From contig JAYESD010000001.1 in NCBI GenBank assembly GCA_036927565.1, positions 45,010,064 through 45,074,063 on the forward strand: 64,000 nucleotides of DNA, given 5' to 3'. The DNA is from Tuctoria greenei (Eukaryota; Streptophyta; Magnoliopsida; Poales; Poaceae). The notes under the pieces are model-generated. The model worked only from the letters and a program-made list of their open reading frames with translations, was not told the DNA's origin and made no database searches. Shown here piece by piece: positions 1 to 12,327 of this stretch (the first letter of the stretch is position 1; each line of letters starts with the position of its first letter). Position numbers and translations under genes: made by a program.

Positions 1-284
1 TTGAGTCTTGTTGTAAATAGTAGCGAGGTGGGTGCACAATGGCATAGACATGACGACTTGTGGTGACCAAGCATAGATGAGACGACTTCTTTAAATGAAG
101 TATGTCTATTTTTGGAGTTCTATTGTAAACTTGGGCCCAATATAATATAGATTGTATAAAGTTTGTGCTTTATCAATATATGTGAATGTTATGCATCATC
201 TATTGTTACCTACTGCATTACTATTTATATGGAAGGATGAACTTGAGGCAATGAGACTTATGGTGTGAATCGTTGTATTGCGGC

Positions 285-3200
285 ATGGTGCGTACACGTG
301 CAACCCCGGAAGTGGGAGGCTCAAGTGGAGGACAGGGGGATGACACACCACCCCCGGGGTAGAATACGCCTCAAACGCAACCACCTCCACCACCTCCGCC
401 CACACTTCCGAGGAGCCTCGCGGAGGTTCTCGCTGTAGTGCTCGGCTCGCGCAACGAGCAAACCAAGCTACCACGAACTCTGGTGCGGCACTCGTCCCGT
501 CAAGGGGGACGACAGGACGATGGACCGCGTCAGCAATATCAGAGTTCCTACTCTGATTTCTCATCGACACATCCACCGGTCTTCAGAGAGGCCGATGAAC
601 CATTGGAGGCGGATAATTGGCTCCGCACCATTGAAGGAAAGTTCGGTTTACTCGAGGTAACCGAACAGCAGAAGACGCTGTTTGCAGCGCAGCAACTGCA
701 GGGGTTTGCCGGTGCATGGTGGGCCAATTACCTTGTCGCACGCCCCACAGGCCATGTCATAAGTTGGGCCGAATTCCGGGAGGCGTTCCGCGCCTACCAC
801 ATCCCTCCCGGGATTATGAGGAGGAAGCTTCAAGAGTTCGTGGAGCTAAGGCAAGGAGGAAGGAGTGCATACGAGTACTCCAAATCATTCAACCACTTGG
901 CCCAATACGCTCAGGACCAATTGAATACCGAAGATCGGAAGTGAGAATGCTTCTACCGGGGTTTGAACCCCAAGTTGAAGGACAAGCTTGTCCTGTTCAT
1001 CCGCGGCAGCTTCAACGACATCGTCGATGCCACTATCATGCTGGAGGACGCTACGCGCGAGCTGTCCTCAGATAAAAAGAAGAGGAGTGCTCTACAGGGC
1101 AGCGGAGGTGGTGCTCCTCAGAAGTACCGTATGGTGTACCGATCACCATCCGGCCAGAGGTGGCAACTACCATCGCGACCACAGATGTTCCATGGTCGTC
1201 AGTCCAACAACTCCGGGTTCCGACCACAGCAACAGCAGGAGATGATCCCACGTGCACTTCCACCTCCACCGCGTGCACCGGGATTCCGTCCTCCCAGCAG
1301 TACCGGCCAAACCCCGTACACGTGTTTCACGTGTGGGCGTACGGGGCACTTCGCCAAGGATTGCCCTCAGAATCGACAAGGCGGAGGGCAATCATCCTAC
1401 CAGGGGGCCAACCAACCCCGCAACCAGCCCAAGAAGCCAGCCACCAGAACTGGCAATGTCCACCACCTCGCCATCGAGGACGTTCTGGAAGGCGCACCCG
1501 TGCTCACGGGTACGTTCTCTATCTTCAATCATCCTGTAGTCATACTCTTTAACTCCGGAGCTTCACACAATGTCATTAGTAAATCTTTTGTCATTAAAAG
1601 TCAATTGCCTGTTATCTCCACCAAAACTCCATATGTGATTAGCACTCCAGCCGAGAAAACAGTAACAAATGAATTGGTTCATGGGATACCTCTTAACCTA
1701 GATGGAACCATATATCTCACTTCACTTCTGATATTAGAGCATCAGAAATTAGATGTCATCTTGGGAATGGCATGGTTACAATACCGTGGTGCTATTCTAG
1801 ATCTGGTCCCTCAAAAAATATATCTAAATTCTCCACTCCACCCCTCTCAAGTCCTCAAGCTTGAGAAAGCCATTCTAGTGAATTCATCTACTCACAATAC
1901 CGAGAATATGGAACTTAAGGATATTCCGGTAGTATGTGAATATCCGGACGTGTTTCCCGAAGATCTCCCTGGTATGCCCCCAGAAAGAGATATAGAGTTC
2001 AAGATTGAACTTGCACCCGGAACAGTACCAATCTCAAGACCACCCTACAAGATGGCACCCAAGGAACTTGCAGAACTTAAGGAGAAATTAACAGAACTTG
2101 AGAACAAGGGTTTCATTCGTCCAAGTTCATCACCATGGGGTTGTTCTGCACTATTCGTAGAGAAGAAAGATAAGACCTTGAGACTGTGTGTAGACTATCA
2201 TCAACTTAATGCTGTCACTATCAAGAACAATTATCCACTGCCACGCATTGATATTCTCTCCGATCAATTGGTGGGTGCTAAAGTATTTTCGAAGATGGAT
2301 CTTCGTTCTGGTTATCATCAGATTAGGATCCGACCAGAAGATATACCAAAGACAGTATTCTCAACGAGGTATGGACTGTATGAGTACCTTGTTATGTCCT
2401 TCGGATTGACCAACGCACCGGCTCATTTCATGTATCTCATGAACTCGATGTTTATGCCTGAATTGGACAAGTTTGTCGTAGTCTTCATTGACGACATACT
2501 TGTGTATTCAAAATCCGAAGAAGAACATGCTCAACACTTGCGTATCGTGCTTCAACGATTACGGGAGTACCAGCTATATGCTAAGGTCGGCAAGTGTGAA
2601 TTCTGGATCAACCAAGTGCCATTTTTAGGGAACATCATATCAGCAGAAGGGATTGCAGTTGATCCAAGCAAGATCAAGCAAGTCCTCAAATGGGAGTCTC
2701 CGAAGTCTGTACATGAAGTTTGAAGTTTCCTAGGTTTAGTTGGGTATTACCGGAGGTTCATTCCCAGTTTCTCCAAAATAGCTAAACCAATGACAGAACT
2801 TCTGAAGAAAGGGCAGAAGTATGTATGGATTGAGGCATGTGAGGCAGGTTTCAAAGCATTGGTGAAACAACTTACAACGGCACCAGTTTTAGCCCAACCA
2901 GACACAACCAAATCACTTGATGTCTATTGCGACGCATTTGGGATTGGTTTAGGTTGTGTATTGATGCAAGCACGAAGAGTGATCGCGTATGGATCACGGT
3001 AGCTCCGGAACCATGAGCAGCAAAATCCGACTCATGATCTAGAACTCGCTGTTGTGGTACTAGCATTGAAGATGTGGAGACATTATCTACTGGGTAATCT
3101 AGTACACCTCTACACTGATCACAAGAGCTTGAAATACATCTTCACCCAAAAAGATTTAAATATGCGACAGCGTAGATGGTTGGAGTTAATCAAGGATTAT

Positions 3201-4808
3201 AAGATTGAGATCCACTACCATCCAGGCAAAGCGAATGTAGTCGCAGATGCCCTGAGCCGCAAGTCCCATGTCAACAATCTTTCCATTACCTCAATGGAAG
3301 GAGAAGAAGAACCGAGTCTCTACTTGGTTCCATATGGGGCACTCTACAACCTATCTCTCATTCCTACTATCAAGGAGGGTATTATGGAATCTCAGAAGGA
3401 GGACAAACGGATGTCACATATTCGGCAAAGAATGAAGAAGGGGGAGATGAAATGTTTCCAAAGTGACGATGAAGGCACCCTCCGGTTTAACAACCGTATA
3501 GTGGTACCACGAAACATGGAGCTTAGAAAGAAGATACTGGATGAAGCTCATTTGTCCAAGTATTCCATTCATCCGGGAAGCAACAAGATGTACCAGGATT
3601 TGAAGAAGAAATTCTGGTGGACTCGGATGAAGAGGGAAATAGCTAAATATGTATCCGAGTGTGATACGTGCCGGCGAGTTAAGGCCGACCATATGAAGGC
3701 AGCGGGACAACTTCAACCTTTAAGCATACCAGCTTGGAAATGGGAGGATATCAGCATGGATTTCATTGTTGGGTTGCCTTCCACCCTCCATAAGCACGAC
3801 TCAATTTGGGTGATCGTTGACCGATTGACCAAATCAGCTCATTTCATACCGGTCAATGTGGATTATGATGCGAAGCGGCATGCAGAACTTTATATCTCCA
3901 GAATTTTGTGTCTACACAGAGTACCCCGTACTATCATTTCAGATCGTGGATCGATTTTTGTTGCTCGCTTTTGGGAGCATCTCCACGATGCATTGGGTAC
4001 CAAGCTGATTCGAAGCTCGGCTTATCATCCTCAGACTGATAGTCAGACCGAACGAGTGAATCAAGTGCTAGAAGACATGCTTCGCGCCTGTGTCATCCAC
4101 CATGGTAGGAATTGGGATGATCATCTACCATTGGCGGAATTTTTGTACAACAACGGTTACCAGGCTAGCATCCAGATGGCACCATATGAAGCTCTTTATG
4201 GCCGGAAATGTCGCACACCCTTGAACTGGTGCGAATCTGGTGAACGAGTGGTATATGGCATCGACTTAATAAAAGAAGCCGAAGAGCAAGTACGCATTAT
4301 TCAACCAAATCTCAAAGCCGCTTAGTCTCGTCAGAAGAGCTACGCTGATAAACGACGTCGACCTCTTCACTTCGAGATTGGGGATCAAGTTTATCTCTGG
4401 GTATCCCCTATGAAAGGTATCCATCGATTCGGAGTGAAAGGGAAGCTAGCTCCATGTTTTATTGGGCCGTTCGCAATAATCAAAAGATGCGGACCTGTGG
4501 CATATCATTTGGAGTTACCGTCATCGCTGGCAGGGGTCCATAATGTGTTTCACATTTCTCAGTTGCGGAAATGTCTCAAAATCCCAGCGAATATACGTTT
4601 TGAGGATTTGGAAGCTCTCCAACCAGATCTCACTTATTCCGAGCATCCAGCTCAGATCGTCGATGAGAAGACTCGCACCACAAGAAGCCGCACCTTGCGT
4701 TTCTATAAGGTCTTGTGGAGCAACCACAGTGCTGAAGAAGCCACGTGGGAAAGCGAGGAGTATCTTAGAACGAACTATCCGGACTTGTTAGCGACATATG
4801 TTCGTTAG
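285..4808 (+). pseudogene. Tekay-type gag-pol polyprotein, five in-frame stops, no frameshift
   Basis: This is a single frame of 1508 codons from an ATG at 285 to the TAG at 4806, interrupted by stops at 360 (TAG), 942 (TGA), 2721 (TGA), 3000 (TAG) and 4323 (TAG). Domains in order: gag capsid around 560-960; zinc knuckle CFTCGRTGHFAKDCP near 1320-1368; aspartic protease near 1530-1790, where the expected DSG reads NSG (1551-1553); RT about 2040-2560 with FIDD at 2484-2495; RNase H about 2920-3260; integrase HHCC zinc finger about 3540-3690; D,D,E core about 3750-4080 with MDF, SDRG and TERVNQ; C-terminal chromodomain about 4626-4803. All parts share one frame, so the copy decayed by point mutation only. 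The annotated start is the first ATG with a matching N-terminus (MVRTRATP) before the proline-rich gag. The copy is non-functional. Confidence 0.93.
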
Positions 4809-4852
4809 ATCTTTTCCTTTTGCCTTCTTTTGTAATCTCGGGACAAGATTCT

Positions 4853-4868
4853 TTTAAGGGGGTAGGAA
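4853..4868 (+). other. Polypurine tract of Tekay-type element
   Basis: A purine-rich run (ttaagggggtaggaa) lies directly before the TGTAAAACCCC start of the LTR. It would prime plus-strand DNA synthesis during reverse transcription. Confidence 0.75.
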
Positions 4869-5551
4869 TGTAAAACCCCACTTTTATGGCATGTGAATTC
4901 AGTTATGAGTTTTGTGATCAACTATATTAAAGATCCAATATAGTGGTACACATGAACTTAATACCATCCAAACCTTTCTTGCACTCATGGCTAAATTTTA
5001 TTAACATGAGTATTGGACTTCACCAGTAATTCTAGAATGATTCTATTCACCCCGCTTCAAATTTTAGAATTCTTTGGATGAAGTTTATTAAGGCAATTTA
5101 AAGTGCAGTACTAATTGGCCCTGCCAAAAATATTCAAATTAGAGGCTCTAGATTTTTCCTTGACCTTCTAATATTCTCAATAGCTTGCCTGCAAAATTTC
5201 AAGATTTTAGGAACTCTATTTTAGGCGCTTGGCAAATTTGAATCAAATTTAAATCTGAATTTTAAATTCTTCTCCAACTTCTTTGAACATAAGATTTGAG
5301 TTCACCATTATGTTCAGAATAATTCATTTACCATCTCCACCAAATTTCATGATTTTTGGAGTTGATCTTCTATTTTTAAATGAATTTGTAACTTTATTGC
5401 TGGAGCCTGACTGACCTGTGGGCCCCACCGGTCAGCCTCTGCTGAACGGATCAGCTCGGCCGCCTGCCATCTCTGCACCAGCGTTCGCCCGCTCGACAGC
5501 GCGCGCATGCAAGCTCCAGCGAGCTGCTTGCTTGCTTGCTTGCCGCGGTGC

Positions 5552-5558
5552 TATAAAA
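5552..5558 (+). promoter_or_regulatory. TATA box of Tekay-type LTR
   Basis: TATAAAA lies 683 bp inside the LTR, after an AT-rich U3 and before a GC-rich, C/T-rich stretch, as expected for a Pol II LTR promoter. Transcription would start about 30 bp downstream. Confidence 0.6.
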
Positions 5559-6619
5559 GGCCGGCCGCCGCTCTGGTATTTCCCCTTCCCTGATCGGTGA
5601 TTCCCCCTCTCGCGATTCCTTCTCCGCCGCGCGCCATCATCGCCGCTCGCCTCTGCTCTGTGGTGTGCCGCCATTCCGCACAGTTTCAAGCCTCGATCCC
5701 AAAAGCTTAAAGGTGCGCCTAGTCGAGCTCTAACTCGCGGTGCAAACCGTTTCCCTTTTTATTGAGAAATGAGCAAGTTATCGGTCTTCTTCCTTCTAGC
5801 CGATGTGAAGAAGCTCACTAGGTTTCCGTTTCAATTCCATTTCTACAACTAAATATTCTTTGCAATTGCATAGAGATGGTTTATATAGGTCCTAGCGCTC
5901 CTACCTGAACAAAAACCCCTAAAAGTTATCGAGCAACGGCCGAAGAAATCGAGTTTTGCTCGCCGCCAGTGAGGAAACCTCGGTTCACCGTCGAGCTCAT
6001 AGTTTTCGATTGTTTCCTCCTCTTCCACGTCCAGTTCCTTGATCTGCGTCGTCCCAGGAAGGTTTTGAAGAAGATCCCGAGTGGTTTGAGCTACTCTGGA
6101 GCGAGTTCCAGGTTGCCCGAGTGCTCACCGCCGCTGCCGCCATCGCACGGCCATTTCCGGCGAGTTTCTGGTCCCACCGACCTCACCGTCGTGCTCAGCG
6201 ACTCCAAAAACCCCCAGGCAGCAAGTTTGGGCGAGTTTGGCCCGTCGGTTTAACCGGCGGCGAGCTCGCCGGCGAGTCACCGCCGCGGGCGTCGCCTCGC
6301 GCGAGCGTTGGCCCGAGGTAGAAGACAACCCCGTAGGGCCCCACCTGCCAGTAGCTGTGGGATCACGGTGCAGCTGGGATTCCGTGCGGCTGCGCGCGAA
6401 TAAATCTGTGGACCGCGGTGTTGCATTGACCAGAGCACGCCACATGGCCCATGGGACCCACCCGATTGAATTTGAATTCTGACGCCAATGGGTTATTAAA
6501 TTAATTCCAGAAAATTGTTCAAACTTATAAATTGAATATCTCTCTGTAGACTACCCCAAAAATCTTCAAACAAATTTTGTTTGAAAGCTCTTGAGCTCTA
6601 GTTTCTGTCAGTACCAATT

Positions 6620-6718
6620 AGCTAGCCCCTCGAAAAATCCCCAAATGCACATACAATTTTTCCAGATAAGCTAGCCCCTGGAAAAATCCCCAAAATTCAC
6701 ATAAAATTTAGTGTCCTA
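6620..6718 (+). repeat. Two-copy tandem duplication of about 49 bp in the LTR
   Basis: 'gctagcccct' followed by a 'gaaaaatcccc' block starts at 6621 and again at 6670. The copies differ at several bases, so the duplication is not recent. Confidence 0.7.
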
Positions 6719-8650
6719 TTCTTGACTACCAGAAAATGTTTGGGAGCCATTGCACCTGTTTAACCCTCTGTATAGTTCAATTACCTTTTTTCAGTAATTG
6801 AATTTTCACAGATGTTCTGTTGCTTTATTATGTCAAATTTGGACTGAGTCTTCCTTTAGTCATATACTAGCTCCTGTAAAAATCTTGGATTTAGTTGACC
6901 TACTATCCTAGTCCTAATTCAGTTACAAACTAAATATTGATTAAAAGGCTAAAAATTCAATTATAAAATAAATCCAGAAATTCTTGCCAACTTAGAAATA
7001 CAATAACTCCTTCACCAGAGCTTAGAAAATTATGAAACAAATTTTGCTAGAACCAGGACAATTTCCTCTATCTTGATTATCAACTGCTAGCTATGTTCAA
7101 GCTACAGTTTCTTCTCTAAATTTTTTGGAAGATAATTGCTTGCTATAATTGTGGAGACAACAACCTTCTTTGATCATCTCCTGTTCTTTGCAAGAGCTTC
7201 TATCATAGTCCCTAATACCTACCTTCAAAGTTCCCAAGCCCATTAAGTCTTTATCACATAATGGTCACCATAAATTAAATCATGGTCTTGGTATTAATCA
7301 TTTTTCAAAGTCATTCATATACTTATTCTATGCATATCGTATAGTGACCAAAGTCGAAGAGGAGCCAGAAGCCTTGGAAGAGCACCTTCCAAATATCAAC
7401 TCATACTCTAACCTGCAACAAGGCAAGGCCCGGTTTGCATTTAAGTCATTTATAAAATTTTACTTTATCACTATGATGAATAGCCTATGAAATTTGCATT
7501 ACGTTTAGGATGATTGATACTCCACTTGCATGACCAAAAATCCCAGGGATTGGTTGGAACGAGTTACAGTTTAACCTGTAGTAACTGCTTTGCTAATGCA
7601 TAGGAAATCCGGTAGAAGTCGAGTAGTTGGAATCTACTCGCGAGAGATGTAGGACATATCTCACAGGATTGGTTAGATAGAAAATGGCATAATGAAATGG
7701 AGACCGGGCAGGGAATGGATAGGAAGCGGAGAGAATTGCGTCTTGGTCGCATAGCCCTACTTGTGTCGATTAAGGACCGTCCGTATGCAGCCCCTTCGGA
7801 CAAGCTTGAATTGTACCGACAATGTAATGGACATATGGAATCCAATAAACTGATGTAACTTGATAACTGGGGTGTCGAGGCCCATTAACTCACCATCAAT
7901 AGGGGTGGGTTGAGGTGTTCTGTGTGGAGACCTTCTGTTCGCGGAGGTGAGACGGGCTCGGCGTTCGAGTTTCTTGTGAAAGGTGGCCATATACGCCTAG
8001 TACTGAAATGTTATGTAGGTACAGGTGTACTCGCTGACATTTTCGAACAACGTATGTGTCGTGTTGTCCGGGTGTGTCCTGATTGCAATCACTGTCCCTT
8101 GCAGTAATAGAGTACCACTTGTTCACTGAGAGGCAACGTAGTAAATACTAAAGAAGTCAAAAAAATCATATTGTATTGAATATTATAATTACTTTGCAAC
8201 ATTGTATGATTTAGAGATAGTACAATTAAAAGTCTACAATTTCCCCATACTTTAGTTGTAATAGTCATATCATCGGTAAAACGTTTCTTGTTTGATTATG
8301 GGGCCCATGATGTGCCGTGCTTGGAGAATGTCATTTGCTACTTAAAACTTGATTATAAGGATCCACTTGTAGGCGAGTCATTTACGCTTCACCTTACCTA
8401 TGTTTAGTGTCCCCTTGCATATGTCTAGTGAGACGGGTTAGTCTTGCTGAGCCTTATGCTCACGTTTGCAGTTAACGAGTTTTTGCAAGTTATACAGTTG
8501 ATGAAGGGTTTGATGATGAGGCTGCACCCCCTCCAGAGTGTACAGCCGAGTGGGCACCCTGCACGCCGCCCTAATTGAGTGTTGCTAGTGCAAAGTATCC
8601 AAGGCATCGATAACTTTGCTTTTGCATAGCTAGTGCTGAGAGCGTAGCTA

Positions 8651-8652
<2 letters not shown>

Positions 8653-8698
<46 letters not shown>
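8653..8698. repeat. (AT)n microsatellite
   Basis: About 46 bp of uninterrupted AT dinucleotide lies near the 3' end of the Tekay-type LTR. The related LTR at 39504-45207 has no such tract. Confidence 0.95.
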
Positions 8699-8700
<2 letters not shown>

Positions 8701-8858
8701 CTTTACTTCCGCTAGTATTGTAAAAACTTTCGCTGTATGATAAATAAAAGACTTCGTCTTGTAATGTTATTCAGGTTCTATTCTTGTGTACTATTGGGTG
8801 TCGCATCGCACGACACCACCCAATGAGATTCTCGGATGTCGGGATTCGGGTCCCCACA

Positions 8859-10450
8859 TTAGCCAAAGAATGACGGAACACATTCAATGCATGATGAGTG
8901 CACGTCATTCCTTTGTATCTAATGGTTATCGTTACCTTAGCCATGGAATAACAAAGTACAATCAACGCATGGGAGACCTTGAGGTGCGGATAAGCGACAT
9001 AAACAACACTTTCTTCAATCACACTCATGGTACTCGAGCGGCAGGCAACACAACATCGACACTCAACCCTCCATTGTCAAAGCCACGCCACAACAAGGAT
9101 AGGCTAACCTCATGGACTACCTCCATCGTTAGGGATTCAACCTCTATCACAGACCTTGATCAAGAATAAGCTTGGGGGAGGACCCCCACTTGAGGTAACT
9201 TGTATCACACCCATTGCATTTTAATTTCAATCCATTCATCCACTTGCATCTAAAAAATGAAAAATATAAAAATAGTAATGTAGATTTGCTTTCCATCAAA
9301 TAAAGATGTGCGGTAAGAATGATTTAGAATTCACATAAATGAAATGATGAATAGTTCCTCTGTTTTATTTTTCTTAATTCCCCAGTTTACAACTTGCTGC
9401 TATCCAAATATTGTTTTAATTGGCTTAAATTAACTTTGCGTGATTTAAAAAATGTGGGTAGCAAAAGCTTAATCTAATTCTAGGTTGTTGTGAGATTTGA
9501 TATAGTGATAGGGCTGTTGTTCCTAGTTTGAAAGTGAAACTTATATTTCTGTAGAAATTGTAAAAGATTTAAGTTACTTTCATTTGATTAGAAATACCTA
9601 CCAAAGCCATATGATGTTTTACATTGATAAACCTTATGCATATGCTATTTCCTACCACATTGAGCCTAGTCAAACAAGTATAGTCCTATGTGAGAAGTCA
9701 TTCATTTCTTTTTAACTTCAAGACTTCACTTTCACATGCTAAAACTTCTATAGTAGAAGTTAGCAAAAATTCCATCATATCATCATTCCACAATAAAAGA
9801 GAAAGTACATGCCTTTCATACTTAGTACTATCTTCAAATTTAGTGCATAAAAAGGGAGTAGAAGACATGACTACAAGAAAAAGAAAAAAAAATGCATGCT
9901 TACTTCATAAGCATGAGAAAAAAAAAGAGAAAAAGTAGCCATGTTTCATCTCTGCGATAAAGAGAGTCTACATCAAAAAGGATTCATCACAACATCCACT
10001 TCCACTTCCATTCCATCACACATGCACAAGTCTTGAATCAAAATGTTTTGAATTGATTTCTCCTAAGGCTTACATTCCCTACCAAGCTCCACATATAAGC
10101 CTTATTTAGTGGTAGGATTAGTATAGGCAAATGCCTTGGTGAGGATATATTTCGACTACACAAAAAGGAGTGAATGAGATAATCAAATTGAGGTACTTAG
10201 AATCTAAATTGAAACTCACCGAAATTTAAGTGGAACTTGACAACTAGGCTATGCTTGCTCCATTTACCGTTCTATCTTTCAACTACCCATGAATATGAAA
10301 AGCATAAACCCCATAATGACTTAAGAAGGGTAGAGTACCATAGACATATTTTGCAATACTAGGTAGAGTATTTTGTTGTGCACTTGATACTTTTGAAAGC
10401 TAAAACATTGTAGCAACTCCTGATCATCAACCTATTGTCTTGAGGGAATT
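8859..10450 (+). mobile_element. Internal 3' region of an older Ty3/gypsy element (possibly Athila-type), truncated
   Basis: This stretch lies between the end of the Tekay-type LTR and another LTR start at 10451. It opens with a reading frame ending at 9169 (ends TSITDLDQE) that I cannot assign to a domain. The stop is followed by 'aagcttgggggaggacccc', a tract like those in the 3' regions of plant Athila-type elements. The remaining 1.2 kb is AT-rich and holds no gene. A purine-rich 'gagggaatt' precedes the LTR. The family assignment is inferred from layout only. Confidence 0.45.
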
Positions 10451-10723
10451 TGTTGATGGCTATTATATACCAATTTCACCCATCAATATAAATCAATTAG
10501 GTGAAGAAAACATCATTTCTTGCACACATCACCTTTCTACTTAACATATTTCCACTTGTCCTTGGAAAAATAGTGCATGCAGACTTTTTATCCAGGAAAT
10601 GAGGTGAAAGAGGAGGAGCAATCCTAAAAAGTATCACCCCAGCCAATCAAGCACCGACACGTGGCTTCACATGGATCAAATGGCCCACAAATAGACGTAT
10701 CCGAAGAGATCCAACGGTGTATC
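10451..10723 (+). repeat. 3' LTR of the older Ty3 element, left piece
   Basis: The LTR starts TGTTGATGGC and is interrupted after 273 bp by the copia element at 10724. It resumes at 20301 and ends with the inverted terminus ...GTCAACA at 21574 (TGTTGA against TCAACA). Removing the insertion gives an LTR of about 1.54 kb. Confidence 0.6.
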
Positions 10724-12266
10724 TGTGAGACCTGTGTGTTGAATACATTGGCAATTATGTTAAATGTATAGGTTTACATGCAAAGTTTTGAATATACTTG
10801 AGAACACATTTTGCACTGTCTGAACTTTTCTTATACATTGCATCACGGCTGCTTTGTACTGTACGATCTTTCTATGTGATGAAATAATCGTGTGGCTACT
10901 ATGTTTTTCAGTTGCAATGTTTTAAACTTGCTTTATACTCATGTGATTATTTGCTTAGTACTTTTGGACTAAGTTTTTAATGTATTTTGGCTGATCATGG
11001 TGAATAATATCTTGCTATGTTTGCAACATGCTTATGTGAGGTGCTCACATAAGGTGTTGTGGTTTTCGAACTAACGAGAGTCAAGTTGAGGACTTGTGCT
11101 CAGAAGAATTGGTTATTTGTTCATGTGCAGGTGTTGCTTGAGGTCTAGACATGGCTGATGACAGGATTCATTGAACTAGTCTTAGGGAGAAGATGAGGTT
11201 CAACAACCATGTTCAAGAGGAATTGTGGTTGAGTTGAATGGGAGGTCATGCATCACGTTTGGGTCAAGAACAATGCAAATGAAGGTATCATGGACATTGT
11301 TGGAAGGTGTTTGCATGTGTGCAAGGAGTGCATGGATGTGAAAACATGGTTCCAAGGTGTGACGAATAGAATTGGACGTAAAGAATTGGTCGGAAAGGTA
11401 CAATCGGCTGGATTATGCCTCAGGCTGTGGTTGAGGTGGTTATGGTTCATTTATGGAAAGTTTCGAGTTTTTTTTGTTAGATTTCATGGTTAGCACGAAG
11501 TTGAGTTGTTTTATGAATGTTTGGTACATTCTTAAGATGTTTGGAAGTTTTAAGATTGCTTCTACCTGCGTATGGAGGAGTCTAGAGCAGTTGTGGAAAG
11601 TTTCAGTTAAAACTGAGTAGCATTAGAGTCCTAGTTTGCATTGGGTTGGCCTTATGGCTGGTTATATAAGCAAGGAAGACAAGAGCTCGTGGTGAAACTA
11701 CTTTGGGATGTTCCTATTGTTTTTTGATCAATAAATTTCGTAGTTTGAAAGGAACTTTTGTGCCTTGTTTGTCCGACTTGTTTCAGACATGTTTTTCTCG
11801 TTGAGTTTCTTCACAGCACTACATTGTTTCGGTGTTTTTATCATAACTCTAGTTCTACAGATCCAATTTATGTGATTCTTTTTGAGTTGTCTTCACAACT
11901 TGATTTTCTATCATTTGTGAAAATTTCACGCTCATTGGATTTATGGTTTCTGATCTACATGAGTTTCTATGTAGTGTTGCACATCTGTTTTTACTCAGGT
12001 AGAACAGATTGACCTTTGTTTAATATTTCGATCATAACTTGAGTTTTTCTCGACGGTTTTTCATGATTCTTGTTGTTGTGTCTTCGTGACTTGATTCTCT
12101 ATAATATCTACTACTTTTATCATGGATGAACATTTTTAGATCAGTTGCACACAGTTTCTTAATATATTAATTTTCTGCTGAGGGGTTTTTGTTGCTTCCG
12201 CTGAAAACATTTTAATCTACCATTCACCCCCCTTTGGTAGATTTTCATGTGCTCTTTGATCCTACA
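10724..12266 (+). repeat. 5' LTR of the copia element (1543 bp)
   Basis: Bounded by TGTGAGACC at 10724 and CCTACA at 12266. It is collinear with 18754-20300 along its whole length. A TATA motif lies at 11663-11670 and an AATAAA signal at 11730-11735, only about 65 bp apart, which implies a short R region. Confidence 0.92.
11663..11670 (+). promoter_or_regulatory. TATA box in 5' LTR of the copia element
   Basis: TATATAAG is found here and conserved in the 3' LTR at 19697-19704, with 'caagg' directly downstream in both copies. Confidence 0.6.
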
Positions 12267-12267
12267 A

Positions 12268-12282
12268 TTGGTATCAGATCCA
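12268..12282 (+). other. Primer-binding site (initiator tRNA-Met type)
   Basis: Two bases after the 5' LTR end the sequence reads TTGGTATCAGATCC, which matches the usual plant primer-binding core TGGTATCAGAGC with a change near its end. Reverse transcription would start here. Confidence 0.75.
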
Positions 12283-12327
12283 CAATTCTCTAATATTTGT
12301 GATTTGCATTTGTTTTTACTAATCATC

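Larger units (their letters stand above)
1..8858 (+). mobile_element. Ty3/gypsy Tekay/Del-type chromovirus, 3' portion (5' LTR outside window)
   Basis: The sequence shows an untranslated leader (1-284), a gag-pol frame with the order gag, protease, reverse transcriptase, RNase H, integrase, chromodomain (285-4808), a polypurine tract, and a terminal 3990-bp LTR. Integrase after RNase H defines Ty3/gypsy. The C-terminal chromodomain and the very long LTR fit the Tekay/Del lineage of plant chromoviruses. The 5' LTR must lie left of the window. The element ends at ...tccccaca and is followed by ttagc, which would be the target duplication. It sits against the internal region of an older Ty3 element, so it probably inserted there. 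Confidence 0.88.
4869..8858 (+). repeat. 3' LTR of Tekay-type element, 3990 bp
   Basis: The LTR starts TGTAAAACCCC and ends GGTCCCCACA. It shares many blocks with the LTR at 39504-45207: 'ggcccggtttgcatttaag' near 7429, 'tgtgtcgattaaggaccgt' near 7764, 'gagacgggt' plus 'ttgctgagcc' near 8431, and 'gtgtcgcatcgcacgacac' near 8797, each with a counterpart in the same order. There is an AT-rich U3, a GC-rich promoter-proximal part (5400-6450) and a long AT-rich remainder. ORFs of 60-127 codons inside it show no domain and are chance frames. Confidence 0.88.
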
